From Prasinococcaceae sp. CCMP 1430 (lineage: Eukaryota > Prasinodermophyta > Palmophyllophyceae > Prasinococcales > Prasinococcaceae): a stretch of DNA of 64,000 bases. The stretch's first letter is position 1, and each line of letters starts with the position of its first letter. Below the pieces are notes generated by a model that was not told the DNA's origin, searched no databases, and was given only the letters and a program-made list of their open reading frames with translations. The stretch is taken from positions 781,397-845,396 of the forward strand of contig RQSC01000032.1 of the NCBI GenBank assembly GCA_013416795.1. The letters run 5' to 3'. The translations under genes and the position numbers were made by a program. Below are positions 19,260 through 30,589 of this stretch, piece by piece.

Positions 19260-20349
19260 CTACAAGCTCGCAGCCGTGACGTCCGCCTTCGCCTTGATGT
19301 GGCTTGAGAGGTACTTGTTCATTGAGAACATGGTGACTGACTTGTTGGGAAACACCTTGCTGAGCAGCTCGTCGACCATGATCTTGCGCTTGTCCTTGGG
19401 GTTCTGGAGCTCGTGCGCCCTCACGTACTCCCACACCCCCTTCACAACCTGCGTGCGCGACATCTCGTTGGAGCCAACCACGGCAGCAAGCTCGGGGCTC
19501 AAAACGCAGATCTGCGGGATCGGGATGGGCGCAAAGGACGGGCGCACGAGCGCGGGTCAGATGGGGCTTGAGCACGCGAGCGCACTCGCGGGCGCCGCCC
19601 CCGAGGCCGCCAGCGCATTCATGCTCCCCGATCCTCTTGCCCGAGAGGCTACCGCCTGCGATGGCATCAATTCGCACGCACCTGCTTGCTGAAGCCGCCC
19701 GTGCCGCCGCCGCCCTTCTTCTTCTCGATCTTCTTCTTGGGTGCGGGCCCCTTGCCCTTCTTGCGGAGAGCCTCGCGCGCCCAGCTGCGCGTGCCGCCAA
19801 GCGCTCCACCGTTGTCCTCCCCCTCATGCTCGTCCTGGCCGTCCTCTTCAGCCACCTCCGCGCCCTTCCCATTGTTGTACGCCTCTATCTCTGCCTTGTT
19901 GTTCGCCTCCTCGATGAAGCGAGCGATCTCATCCTTAATGAGAGCCTTGCGATCCCTGTGCTCGCGGAGCGTTGGAGCACGCGTTTGTGCAGCACGCAAA
20001 CGGCTGTCAGCGGCAGCTCCGCGGAATGAGTCGCGCGCGCACCCCAGGAGGCGCAGATTCACTCCAGGCGTCCCGATGAATGCAGGGCGTCGCGGCGAAC
20101 GCAACGCTGCGCGCTGTAGTCACGCGGCGGGTGACCTTCGCTCCGCTCGGCGCACTCGCTCACTCACCTCAGCTCGCAACCGAAGCGCGTCTCGAGCTGC
20201 TTGCGAAGACTCGACGCGCTCGTGGTGTTGAGGTCCGCGACCGCTAGCGCCTTGCGCAGCGCTCTGCGCAGTGTATTGTCGCTCGGGGGCAGGCTTGCCC
20301 CCGCTGGGTCAACAGGGTCCGGACTGGCGAGAGCCCACTCCACCACCAT
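19260..20349 (-). CDS. DEK_C-SWIB/MDM2 domain protein (UAF30/Spp27 type), three exons
   Basis: Exons are 20349-20168, 19955-19682 and 19511-19260; splice phases match and the product is 235 residues. Exons 1-2 encode a DEK C-terminal domain (LRRALRKALAVADL...LRKQLETRFG, then DRKALIKDEIARFIEEANN). A Glu/Asp stretch and a Lys/Gly-rich linker follow. Exon 3 encodes the SWIB domain (LSPELAAVVGSNEMSRTQVVKGVWEYVRAHELQ, then KVFPNKSVTMFSMNKYLSSHI). The same order is found in yeast Uaf30 and plant SWIB proteins that act in rDNA transcription or chromatin remodelling. A stop lies in frame shortly upstream of the chosen ATG, so the start is fairly secure unless a further 5' exon exists. The gene converges on the membrane-protein gene with 35 bp between stops. 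Confidence 0.9.
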
Positions 20350-21853
20350 CGCTGCCGCGGACAGGTCGGGGTACCCTTTCGCGGGCCGTGGCTAAGCTGG
20401 CCGCGGGGACTCCTGCCGTGCCACCTTCTTCGGAGCGCGCTCAAGCGGGAGCGTGCGAGCGCCCGCGCGCGCGAGCGCCGGCGCAGGCGGGCCCTCTCCC
20501 CCACTCGCGCCTCGCGCCTCGCGCCTTTCCCGTCTCCCCCTCGCCGCGGCTCTGGGAGGGGGCCACGCCTCCCGCGCCGGCCTCTAGGCCGACGCCGCTG
20601 CCGCGCTCGACGCCACGCGCGCACGCGCGCGCTCCGGAGACCCCGCGCGGCCTCGGCGGCGGCGCCACCGAAGCGCGCCATCGCTCCGCATGCGACCCGC
20701 ACCAGAACCGAAAACCTACTTTCTAACCCTTAATGCGCAATGCGCAGGACCATTTTGATCCAAAACTTCGTGCATGCACCGTACAGTGCTGCAACCCTAA
20801 AGCGACCTCTAATACCATCCGGATGGTACCACGACTACGGCGCCGCGCGTTCCCGCGGCGGCCGCGTCGGCGTACGTACCTGGATCTTTTTCTGGGTGCG
20901 TGCGCGTCTCCGCGCGGGCGGACGGCTTCGATGGGCTGCGAGCGCACTCAGTCATCAGTCATCATTCAGTCAGTCAGTCGGCCTCGGGAGCGGCGGCAGC
21001 GGCGCGCGACGGCGATGGGTGGATGGAGGATGTGCGGCCGGGCCACCCACCCGACAACGACAATCACATTCATCACTCGATCTATCGAAGCAAGCACCGA
21101 CGACAGCTCGTCAACAACACCAACGAGCACGATGCGGCGCGAACCACGGCGGGGATGCGCTCGGCTGGATTCGCGCTCTGGCTCGGGGCGGGCGGAGGGG
21201 CGCGCGGCGCCGCGCGCGCGGGCCTGGCGGACGATCAGGAAAGCCGGCGCTGCGCTCCCGCCCTCCTCTCCGTCGCTGCGCCCCACCCGACTGGCCGAAT
21301 CTTCGCGCGAAATCGCGAGCGAAAAAAGGAAAGAAAAATCGCCCCCGGCGGAGGTGCGCGGCGCATGCATTCATCGTTCGTTCTCCCGCCGCACGCGCGC
21401 GCGGCGACGCGGCGCCCAGCCCACACGCCGCGCGCCCGGCGGGAGGCGGGCGCCTCGCGCGCGCGCGCCGGCGCGCGGTGCCATCCGCGCCCCCCTTCCG
21501 GCCGGAATCGGAATCCGCCGCTGGCATCGGTCGGTCGGTCGGTCGGTCTGTTTCTTCGATGTGATGGCTGTTGGGGGACGGAGGGGGAACGAGCGATTCG
21601 GCGGGCCAGCTGGCGTTCGATCCGAGGGAGAGCTTTGGTGAGGTCAAATTCAATGTCAGGGGGGGGGGGGGGGGAAGGAGCCCGCGGCCGGAGCGCGCGT
21701 GCGGGCTCGGGGCATCCCGCCTGCTCGCGCGCGTGCTGATCCGTCGCGGCGGGCGCCCGGTCTGCCGCTGGCCTGTGTGTTTGCGTGGCGCGCACCGCGC
21801 ACGGGCGGGGCGGAGGGGGGCAGGGTAGAGACGAGCGGAGGGGAGCACGCCCC
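20350..21853. other. Long head-to-head intergenic region
   Basis: About 1.5 kb lies between the SWIB start and the ADA1-like start. Frames through 20400-20700 and 20900-21780 are open only because of GC bias and have no recognisable protein content. Visible features are an AT-richer patch at 20715-20830, CAGT/CATCAGT tandem motifs at 20948-20985, GGTC tandem repeats at about 21527-21550, and a G run of more than ten bases at 21660. The mid part (about 20940-21130) has the same GATC/ATCATTC-rich texture as the ABC1K-P2X spacer. Confidence 0.4.
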
Positions 21854-23338
21854 ATGGATTTCAGCGGGCTGGGGCCCGCCGGCGGGATCCCCGTCGGTGG
21901 CCCTGCGGGCGGTGTGCCCGTGGGCGGCCCCGCGGGCGGCGTGCCTGTCGGCGGCAGCGGCCCCGCGGGTGGCGTTCCAGTCGGCGGAGGGGAGTTGCTC
22001 GGGCCGCTGGACCCGTTTGCCACGCTCCCGTTGCACCCGAGCGGGACCGAGGCCGGGCAGGTGATCGTCACGCCTGGGATGGGCATGGTGCCCGTCGGTG
22101 CGACCGGCTCGCATGCCGCGCCGGTGCCAGCGGCGCGCGGCGGCATGGTGCCCACGCCCAATTTGGCGGGCACTCCAACCATGGTGCCCACCCCGAGATC
22201 GGGGGGGAGCGCCTCGAAAGCGTCCGGCGGTGAGAGGAAGCGCAAGGCACCCGCAAAGAAGCGCGCCTCGCCCGCAGAGAAGTCAGATCGCCCGGCGAGG
22301 CCGCCGCCTAAGAAGCCGCGCAAGACTGCCGCGGAGAAGAAGAGCGCGGCCGCCGCCAAGGCGGCTGCAGCAGCCGCGGCCAATGGCGGCAGCGGCGGCG
22401 CAGCGGCGACGCCCGCTTCCAACGGCGCACAGGCGGGCGCGCAGGCCACTGCCGCAGCCGGCGGCGGCAAGACACCCGCGCCATCGCGCGCAAAGTCCAA
22501 GAGCGGTGCTTCCAAGCCACGCAACTCCAAGGAGAAAACGCCAAAGGACAAGGCCCCCGCCAAGTCCAAGAGCGGCGCCAAGACGCCAAAGGGAAAGGCG
22601 ACGGCGAAAGCAAACGCTGCCGCGGCCGCTGCAGCGGCAACCACGGCCGCCAACGCTGCCGCAGTGGCTGCAGCCGCTTCGAAAGGATCCGCCGCCAGGG
22701 CGGCTGCGCCTGCCGGGGCCGCGTCTGCTGGCCATGTTCCGCCCGCAGCTGGTCGCAAGGAGAGCGCGGCCGCCGCTGCAAAAAAGCTCAAGACGGCCGC
22801 GCCGAAGGTGCAGCCTCCGAAACAGCTGAGCCATGCCGAGCTCGCCGCCAACCACCGCGCAGCCCTGGAGATGCTTCCTGCGCGCGGCGCGGTCGAGCCA
22901 CCGCTGGGCGTCGAGTGGGGCGCATCGACGGCAGGGCCGCGGCGAGCGCTCTTGCCGCAACACTCGAATGCGCGCGGTGGGCTGGGACTCTTTGGAGCGC
23001 TGCTCGACGACAACGCACTGCGCCTCTACATGCAGCTACTGGGCGCCGCCAGCGGCGTGACGCGCGTCACGTCAGACTCGGCAGCGCTCATGGGGAAGGC
23101 TGTGAGGGCATACATATCCAGGCTCGTTGCGAGCGGCATCGCGGCAGCGAGCGCGATGCCAGCGGATGGGGCCGGCAGCAGCGGCAGGAGTGCGGGAGGT
23201 GGAGGGAGGACAGCGGCGCAGCAGGCAGACGGACAGGAGCGCACGCTGCGCATCAGGGACCTGATCCATGCGGTGAGGCTCGACAGAACGCTCGACAGCG
23301 AGACGATAATGGAGCGCCTCTACAGCCAACTGCAATGA
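21854..23338 (+). CDS. Lys/Ala/Pro-rich nuclear protein with C-terminal ADA1/histone-fold-like region
   Basis: The ATG at 21854 gives 494 residues. Residues 1-80 contain a Gly-Pro-Val repeat (GPAGGVPVGG, four copies). About 110-325 are a histone-H1-like Lys/Ala/Pro-rich stretch with several nuclear localisation motifs (ERKRKAPAKKR). The C-terminal about 170 residues are the only folded-looking part: LFGALLDDNALRLYMQLL, RVTSDSAALMGKAVRAYISRLVASGI, and LRIRDLIHAVRLDRTLDSETIMERLYSQ. That pattern (helix, long amphipathic helix, then RIRDL...ERLY) recalls the SAGA subunit ADA1/TADA1 or another histone-fold TAF. This assignment is from pattern only. Confidence 0.5.
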   Translation: MDFSGLGPAGGIPVGGPAGGVPVGGPAGGVPVGGSGPAGGVPVGGGELLGPLDPFATLPLHPSGTEAGQVIVTPGMGMVPVGATGSHAAPVPAARGGMVPTPNLAGTPTMVPTPRSGGSASKASGGERKRKAPAKKRASPAEKSDRPARPPPKKPRKTAAEKKSAAAAKAAAAAAANGGSGGAAATPASNGAQAGAQATAAAGGGKTPAPSRAKSKSGASKPRNSKEKTPKDKAPAKSKSGAKTPKGKATAKANAAAAAAAATTAANAAAVAAAASKGSAARAAAPAGAASAGHVPPAAGRKESAAAAAKKLKTAAPKVQPPKQLSHAELAANHRAALEMLPARGAVEPPLGVEWGASTAGPRRALLPQHSNARGGLGLFGALLDDNALRLYMQLLGAASGVTRVTSDSAALMGKAVRAYISRLVASGIAAASAMPADGAGSSGRSAGGGGRTAAQQADGQERTLRIRDLIHAVRLDRTLDSETIMERLYSQLQ

Positions 23339-23451
23339 CGGCCTGCGCGCGACTGTGTAATGATGGGCGTATGTGTCACGGATCCAGCGTTCGCGCTGCC
23401 TGTTGTGGATGCGCAAGTCAAACATTCATATTCTACAACAGTGGGTGCCGC

Positions 23452-24945
23452 TCAGACAGAGGGCACGCGCATCTTTCCCTTGCGCAGCCGTGCTACGTCC
23501 CTGGGGTACACCCAATATAAGAGCCCGTAGAAGCTGAAACACAGGATCCACGGCACCATGCACGCGAGCACGACTGCGTCGCCCAGCGCCCGAGCGTTGT
23601 CGGCCGAGCCTGCGGGTGCGCCCCTGCGCCAGCCGCGCGCCTCGGCCAGCGCGCCCACCCCGACCGAGCTGAAGCTACTAATCAGCCCTTCAAAGCAGCG
23701 GTCGAAGGCGAAAATGGAACAATATCTCTCCGGAGGGACGACGGCGCTCATCATCGAGTTGTTGGTATTGCCGCACCAAGAGCAGCAAAGCGCTGTGAGC
23801 AGCGCGACGCACGCATACGCGGTCACCAGGGGCAATCGGTCGGACGAGGGATGCTCCAGCGGCATACCCAGGCCGCGGAAAATGAGGTACGCACCAGGCA
23901 TACCGAGGAGGACGCTCGTCTGCGCCGTCGCCGTGCGCCCGCCACTTGGCCAGCGAATGTGCCAGAAGTCGCCGACGTACCCACCGATCATGCCCCCAAA
24001 CGCGTTGCCAGCCAGCCACGCGCCCATAATGAAGCCCGCCTCGCCATCAGAGAACCCCGCCGTTTGCAGGTACATCGTCATGAAGAGCAGCGCCTTCCAC
24101 GGGATGCTGCCAACCGCGCCCTGCGCGCACACGACCTGCAGCGTTTGTACTCGCACGACAGCGCTGACGTCATGCACCGTGTTCCTGGAGAGCTTCACCA
24201 GCCAGCGCAGGGTGCCTGCCCACGTTGCATCCTTGTCAGGGAAGACTGTCCCACTCCCGGCCATCCCAGTCGCATTCGCACCGAGCCTCGTGTATCGCAC
24301 ATCGACCGTCTTCGCCAGCGCAATGCCCGCGACGACGCTCGCGCCTCCAACGAGCACGAACGCGACTCGCCAGCCCTCGGCACGCGCGCTGAGCGGCCAC
24401 ATCGGCACGCTCGCGGTGCTCAGCGGCGCCATTACTGCGGCCGCAACGGCGGTGCCACCGTACGAGATGATGTGGAGCCAGCCGAAGCCGCGGCCGCGGC
24501 GCTCATCTGCGAACGAGTCTGCAAGGACCGACTGCGTGGCAGGTATCGCGGCGGCCAGGGCGGCGCCCGTTACGGCACGCAGCACCAGGACGGCGCCAAG
24601 GGTGGGCGAGAGCGCCACGAGAAGGCTGAGCACGCCCCACACGACGCAGGCGCCGCCGACGACTGCGCATCGGTCGCTGCGGTCTGCCACCGCGCCCGCG
24701 GGCAGGCTGGCGAGCGCCTGCAGCGCAGCGCGCGCCGAGGTCAGCAGGCCCAGTTGCGCGGGCGTCGCCCCGAACGACCTGCCGACCGCGGCGTAGCACG
24801 CCGGGAGGAGCGCCTCGTCCGCCCTCTCCAGGAAGGCCACCGCGTAGAAGAGAGCGAGACGCTGCGCCCCGCCGCCGCCGAGCGCGCCCGACATCGCGGC
24901 GCGCCGCGTGGCTCCGCCCACCCAGCGCCCTCTCTGGCGCGCCAT
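23452..24945 (-). CDS. Major facilitator superfamily transporter
   Basis: Twelve hydrophobic helices are visible in about 497 residues. The MFS A-motif region is GAVADRSDRCAVVGG between TM2 and TM3, and LADSFADERRGRGFGW lies between TM4 and TM5, typical of MFS_1/spinster-like carriers. A second half-motif is GGYVGDFWHIRWPSGG. Start candidates are the ATGs at 24945 (MARQRGRW) and 24894 (MSGALGGG); the second gives a shorter cytosolic tail. A longer frame upstream is Arg-rich and unlikely. Substrate is unknown. The gene converges on the ADA1-like gene with 113 bp between stops. Confidence 0.8.
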   Translation of the reverse strand: MARQRGRWVGGATRRAAMSGALGGGGAQRLALFYAVAFLERADEALLPACYAAVGRSFGATPAQLGLLTSARAALQALASLPAGAVADRSDRCAVVGGACVVWGVLSLLVALSPTLGAVLVLRAVTGAALAAAIPATQSVLADSFADERRGRGFGWLHIISYGGTAVAAAVMAPLSTASVPMWPLSARAEGWRVAFVLVGGASVVAGIALAKTVDVRYTRLGANATGMAGSGTVFPDKDATWAGTLRWLVKLSRNTVHDVSAVVRVQTLQVVCAQGAVGSIPWKALLFMTMYLQTAGFSDGEAGFIMGAWLAGNAFGGMIGGYVGDFWHIRWPSGGRTATAQTSVLLGMPGAYLIFRGLGMPLEHPSSDRLPLVTAYACVALLTALCCSWCGNTNNSMMSAVVPPERYCSIFAFDRCFEGLISSFSSVGVGALAEARGWRRGAPAGSADNARALGDAVVLACMVPWILCFSFYGLLYWVYPRDVARLRKGKMRVPSV

Positions 24946-25336
24946 GTGGCGAGCGCCGCCCGGGGGAAGCGGGGGGGGAGAGCGTCCGCGCCCGCGCCGC
25001 GGCCCCACTTCGCGCGAGAAAGGAAAAGGCGCGCGCGTCAGAATTAGGGTCGATACCATTAGAGGGTCTACGCTGCACCTTTTTTTGTGCCGTCCGGGGC
25101 GATCACGCGCTGCTCGAGGCATTCTTGACATCGGCTCAATGCGGCTGACAATATCTTCTGCGCCGCGTGGTGTGGGCGTGGCCGTGCACGTTCAGTTGAG
25201 TGCTCGCTGTTCAGCCCACGTGGCCGCGGCGCGCAGCCAAAGAGATGGCCGCAAGGGAGCTCCCGCTGCGAGCGCTCCGGGGCTGGCTCGGTCCTGACAC
25301 GTCAGCGCGGGCGCGAAGGGGCGCGCGGCGCGCCCC

Positions 25337-25771
25337 TTGGGTGGCGGGCGCAGCCGGGGGCGCACGCACCGCCGCGCGAAGCGCAACGGCGGCGGCCCGC
25401 GCCGGGCGGCCGTCACGGCGCGAGCCGTGCCGAAGAGCGCCGAGGCCGTCGCTGCGAGGCTGCACAAGCTCCTGTACGATGACATCGCCCGGATGGACGC
25501 CGCGGCGGAGCGCGCGCGCATTCGCGCGGCCGCTCGCGCAAGCGGCCCGCCTTCTCCCTACCAACGGGGAAGGCGTCCAAGCAGCAACCTGCCAATCCAA
25601 GGGCAGGTACGCGTGTGTCCCATTGACGATGTTCAGCGATTAGATGACCTCCGTTGCCGCAAGGACGCGTGTGCTGACCAGCGCGCTGTTACCCTCACCC
25701 CCGCGTGCTTGCAGGACAACGGAGTGGACTGGAGGAAGATGGACGGCATGCAGGCGCAGAAGCAGTATGAC
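25337..25771 (+). CDS. Possible small spliced gene of unknown function
   Basis: An open frame ending at 25606 encodes a helical Ala/Arg-rich segment (AEAVAARLHKLLYDDIARMDAAAERARIRAA). It is followed by CAG|GTACGC and, after about 108 bp, GCTTGCAG|GAC, where 57 bp encode DNGVDWRKMDGMQAQKQYD and stop at GAC|GTGCGT, another typical donor. Phases are consistent. The first ATG in frame is near 25490, so the true start is not defined, and I could not place a convincing last exon (a candidate acceptor CTTTCTCAG occurs near 25910). No domain is recognised. Confidence 0.3.
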
Positions 25772-26226
25772 GTGCGTGCCGCGCGGCCGCGCGTGAGTCC
25801 TGTATGGGTGCGCGCGCTCATCTTCGCTCGCTACTAAGATCTGACGGCCTCTGTCTATCCCGCCTGGCCGCGCAAACGTCGTGCAAACGCATCCACACTT
25901 TCTCAGTGGTAAGCTTCCCCATCGCCGGCACTGTGATCTGCGCAGCAAAGCACACAGCGCGGGTGACGGTGCGGTGAACAACGAGCACGCCGCTTGTGAG
26001 CCGTCTCAGTCGCCTCCACACGCAGCACCGCGCTCCTCCCGCGATACAGTGCGTGTACACACATGCTCTTAATGATATGCATTGGAGAGAGTCGTCCCGA
26101 ACTAGGCCATGTCACGGGGCGCGCCGCTTCAACATCGCAACAACTTGTTCGGACAGACCCACCAGCGCGTGCTGTACGTCTTTTCGGGATGGCATAGCGT
26201 GTGTGGGGGCTATACATGCACACACA

Positions 26227-28052
26227 CTACTCCTCGGCTATTGTGCCCGAAGAAGAAGAAGACGCATTCCTGGAGGCCGCTCGCAGGTCGAAAGCATCCC
26301 ACGCCGCCTCTCGCCGGGCACTGTTACTGTGCTTCGCGGGGTGTGGCAGGCCTGCGCCTGCGCGCATCGTCCACGGCATGGCGGCGGCGACAGCCTCGGC
26401 GCGTGCGGGCGGCAGGACCTCGCCTTTTGGGCGCACCCTCAGCTCCCACTGACCGAGCCACGGCATGATGCACCCGTCACGCCCCTTCGGCGCGCAAGCG
26501 ACGAAGCCAAACGACGAGCGAAAGAGGAGCGCCGCCATGCGGGCCTCCAACATCGCCCGGAGTGTGGCCCGCTCATCGACGCACACCGGAGGCCTGATGG
26601 TGAGGCGAACGGCAGCACCCCCATCGGGATGCGTCAGTCGCTGCTCGCGCATGCCGTCGGCGTAGGCGGCCTGGATGCGCTCCAGGTATGCGTCGAGAAA
26701 GCTCGGGCACTTGTACTGTGCGAGGCGCGTCTGCGCCGCCGCCGCCTCGGCAGTCCTCTTCGAGCTGTGGTACGTGCACAGCACCGGCACGACTTCCTTC
26801 ACAGGCGGGCCATCGTGACCCGCCGCGTGGGTCGCGGCGAAGCGCGCCCCCAGGAAGTCCGCGTACTCCAGGCTCTCAAGGTGTGCAAAAGCCTGTGACT
26901 CGAATGGCACGTCTGAGCAGCGGAAGTGCACTACGGCCGCGTGAGCCCAGTCGACGTCCGCCAGCACGTCCGGGAAGGGCGCGCAGCCCACATATGCGGC
27001 CACGTACGCGCCGAGGGGAGTGACGGTGCGCGACCAGAAATCGGCGTAAGCGGTGACAGCCGCAGGCAGATCGGCACCCTCCGCCTCCGGGCCGCCCTGT
27101 CCATCGTGACGATGGCCACTGCTGCTGCCGCCGCTGAGAGGGTCGCGCCAAAACTGAAGCTGGAACACACTCGTGTCGCGGTACTCGCGAGAATACGCGT
27201 CGGCAGGTGCTGCGCGCGCCTCGTCGTAACCCATCTCGTCTGTGGGGCGTGCACTACCACCCGGGGATGCAACGAAGCCGAATGCGCCGCTGAGAGGAGG
27301 CTGCTTGAGAAGACCGTCCATTGCCAGTGTGCCTTCGCCTCCCAGGGCGCGGACGAGGGCCTCGTGCGCAGCCGAGGTGTTGATGGCGCCTTTGGAGGGC
27401 TTTGCGGCCTCGAGGACCGCACGTTCTCCTTCTCCGAGCAATGCGGTAGTGTCACCATCACGGTAATAGAACGGGAGTACTCCACGGCCTGCGCGCCGCG
27501 TCGCCATGTTGCCGAAGCGCTCGACCAACGGTGGGCTGCGAAAGGGGCATGCATTGGTCAACGCGCGCCGTGCGTCAGCGCAAAAGGGTCGATAGTCAGG
27601 GCGCTTCCTGTTGCGCGCACAGGGAGCGAGCGGCGCATTGTCCGGCTGCGTGCGCGGCGACAGCTCATGGGGGACGCCGCCGCTTCGTTCGCTCGAGCAC
27701 ACGGCGCTGCTGCTCGTCGCCTCTGTCGCTCGCTCGCTCCTACGCACCACCATCGCTGCGCCGTCGCGCCGCCCGCGTACGACACGTCTGCCTCGCTCCG
27801 CCCCACCGCGTGATCAAAGCGCGAGCGGTTGCCCTCGTAAGCGCCTGCCCACACGAGCTTCATCGGCCTTCTCTGCTCCTTGTACCCAGCATGCCGTGGA
27901 TGTACTCGCCACAGCCTGGCCAACAGGCGCTTGGTGTCCGGGCTCGCCGCCGCTCCCTGCAACGCGCGCGGCGTCGCGCCCGAGCCTGCTGCCGCCGCTG
28001 CCGCCAGCTCCATCATCATCAGCAGCAGCAGCGCCGCCGTTCGCGGCGCCAT
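26227..28052 (-). CDS. Secretory-pathway protein of probable glycosyltransferase type, two exons
   Basis: Two frames overlap here and are reconciled by an intron: exon 1 is 28052-27748 and exon 2 is 27535-26227, with donor TG|GTGCGT and acceptor CCCCTTTCGCAG|C. Phase 2 joins exactly, giving 537 residues. Exon 1 begins MAPRTAALLLLMMMELAAAAAAG, a clear signal peptide or anchor, then has PMKLVWAGAYEGNRSRFDHAV. Exon 2 continues PPLVERFGNMATRRAGRGVLPFYYRDGD and contains AAVVHFRCSDVPF, a motif I associate with fucosyltransferase-like or other protist glycosyltransferase folds. I cannot name a family. The product is probably a Golgi or secreted enzyme. Confidence 0.6.
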
Positions 28053-28760
28053 CCCGTGTGCCTGCGCGCGCATGCGCACGCGTGCGCCCTGTGGCGGGGG
28101 CTGTTCACGCGACGCGCCTGCACGAACCCGCCACCCATCGAGACGCTTCAAATTTTGCACACTTTTCTGGGAAGCCATCGTTGCGTCCAAAAATCGAACG
28201 CCGATGACGCCCGACTGTGGCACCCTGTGCAGAGATTTAGATTTGCACCCGTCGCGCGACACGTTTCGGAAGCAGCTCGCATGCGATGTGAAACCCAATG
28301 CGGCTGTGCTGTGCGCCGCCCCGCCGCTGGCAGCGCGGCGCTGGAGCAGGGGGGCTGGCAGCGGCGCCACAGAGCGCGCGGGGCGCCGCGCGCGCGCGGA
28401 GGGGAAGGGGGAGGGAGGGGTGTCCTGGGTCTGCCGGTCGACGGAGAGGCTTCGTCCTTCTCCGCTTTCCTACCGCGCGCCGTCCCAGCGGCGCGCGGGG
28501 GAGGCACGCTCGCGCCGCGGAGGTGATGCGGAGGCTGCGCACTGCGGCGGCGGAGCAGGAGGGCGGGCGTGGGTGTGTGGGGGGTCGGCGGGCGAGGGAG
28601 GGAGGGCGGCGCCGCGGCAGCGCGCCGGGAGCGCCCGCGGGGGACGAGCGCGGAGTGCGCGCGCGCGGTACGGACTTTTTTGCGCGTGGGCCAGGGTGCT
28701 GTGCGCAGGCGAGCGCACACTCGCGTCGTGCGCGCACTGCGGGAGAGACCCACCTCCACC
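28053..28760. other. Head-to-head intergenic region
   Basis: About 700 bp lie between the secretory protein start and the methyltransferase start. An AT-richer segment is at 28145-28270 and a strongly GC/GCG-rich one at 28370-28670. No supported exon was found. Confidence 0.35.
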
Positions 28761-30287
28761 ATGGGGTTGCGTGGAATGACCGCGGCGGAGCGCGAGACAG
28801 GCGTCCTAGAGGTGCGCGCGCGGTCGCGGCGGCGCGCGGGGCGGCCACACGTGCGTGCCACCGGCACGCGGAAACGCCATCGAGCGCATGGCCGCGATGA
28901 CGTTCACGACGACGGTAGTGCTGCCTTCCGCGCGGACGGTCCGGGCGGTGGCGCCGTACTACCGCACGACAGGGCGACGAAGGCGCTCGTGCTTTACTCG
29001 AAGCCCACTACCGTGCGTGAACACGCCACGCGCACAAGCACTATCAATCTCCTCGGGCCTCTTGCTGTCCCACGCTCACAGAACACGCGCTGACCCGCGC
29101 CACTCGCTCGCCGCGCCGGCCCGTGCGCCCCACGTGCTATCGACCGCAAAGGCTATCTATCGTCGACAGAGCGTCGTTGTGCAACCGCTGGACGGTCAGT
29201 ACTGGCTAAACATCCTGAGGACGAAGGCGCACAGCGAAGGCGATGGTGACGAATTGTCGGCAGCGCCGGGCGACCGGCGACCGGACGCCCAAGTGCTGTC
29301 CGACGAGGGCGACATGCGCCGCGTTACTGTGTACGCGGACGCAGCGAGCACGGGTGCGAGCAGCTTTGCGGCAGTGCGCTTTGACTTACACGAGCTCACC
29401 GAGCAGGAGGCGGGCCTCGGGCACGCGGTGTGGCCCGCCAGCGTCTGTGGCGCGAGCTGGCTGGCGCGTATGGGCGTGGCCACGGGCAAGAGCACGAACG
29501 GCACCCCGACTGCCCCTGCACTGGCTCTCAGGGGAGACATTCTAGAGCTAGGTTCAGGGGTCGGCGTCTTCGGAATTGCCGCCGGGGCAGCCGCATCCGC
29601 GCTTTGGCGTGCCGAGGCGAGCGCTTCGCCCGCGGGCAAGGACGGGCCACAGCCGCCTACGCTGACACTGTCTGACCTGAGTTCGGTGCTCGTTGAGAAT
29701 CTCGAGCGCAACCTCCAGGCGAATGCCGCGCTGTTGGACGGGCTGGCCGAGACGCGCGCTATCAAGGTGAGCCGCCAACGCGCGCGCATCGTTAACGCGC
29801 AAGACAGCGGCAGCGCGCGCTTCGTGTTGGAATGGCGAGGGTGAGTGTGCCTACGAGCTGACGGACGCATCAACGCCGCTTGCAGCTGAATTGGGACAGT
29901 GCATACCAAAGCAACTTCGTGCCTGAGCGGCGATACGACACGATCGTGGCCGCCGATGTCGTGTACAACCCGGGCAACGCACGCACGATGGCAGCATGTG
30001 CGATGGCACACCTGAAGGAGGGGGGGCGGCTGCTACTGGTGGTGCCGGCGAACCGCCGCGGCCTCGCAGAGGCCTTCAATGAGCTGCGCGAGCGCGGGGG
30101 CGTGAGCGTCCGTGTGCACGCGGCGCTCGCGCATCGCCCCGCAGAGGGCCTCGACGCGCACACGGGTACGAGCAGCAGCTCGCCATGGATCGCCGCAGCC
30201 CGCACCACAAGCGTGCACGGCATGGAGCTCGTCGTTGTCACAAAGTCATGCGAGCGTGGGCTGCCACCACCTGAGTCGACCGTATAG
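28761..30287 (+). CDS. METTL21-type (Methyltransf_16) protein lysine methyltransferase, spliced
   Basis: The last intron is clear: exon ...CGCGCTATCAAG|GTGAGC ends at 29766 and CTTGCAG|CTGAATTGGGAC resumes at 29886 in phase 0. The first of these exons encodes SAM motif I (LELGSGVGVFGIAAGA), a Trp-containing lead (GHAVWPASVCGASWLA) and TLTLSDLSSVLVENLERNL. The last exon encodes LNWDSAYQ, RYDTIVAADVVYNPGN (post-I motif with the family D-x-x-Y) and RLLLVVPANRRG. The 5' end is less sure: a small first exon at 28761-28811 (MGLRGMTAAERETGVLE|GTGCGC) joined to an acceptor before 29170 gives 349 residues in phase. Other Met codons near 28888 are possible starts. Confidence 0.75.
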
Positions 30288-30589
30288 CGCTCACAACGAG
30301 TGCAGCGCACTCAGCCGCTTCGAGGCATCTATATTGTGATCATCGCGGCGACCTATATTGTATTGGGTCGTGACAGCTCTGCGCGCAAACCTACAGTACG
30401 TAAGCAAGTGGTCGAGAACTGTACCTCTGTCTCGGTCCTCCGTGTGCGTGCGGCAGGTGATGCACGACGCCCCTTGTATGTTACAATACTCTATAGACAA
30501 TAAGCTTGTTAGCTGCTGCTCTTCTTCTCATGGCCCTCTCTTCCACCCGCCTCCCTCCTCGCGCGCGGGCCCGCATCGCTGTGTCGAGT

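Noticed and set aside
20733-21739. Several 270-300 codon ORFs in the 20.7-21.7 kb spacer
   Set aside because: All three plus frames are open at once and encode Arg/Ala/Gly-rich sequence without protein-like pattern; better explained by GC bias.
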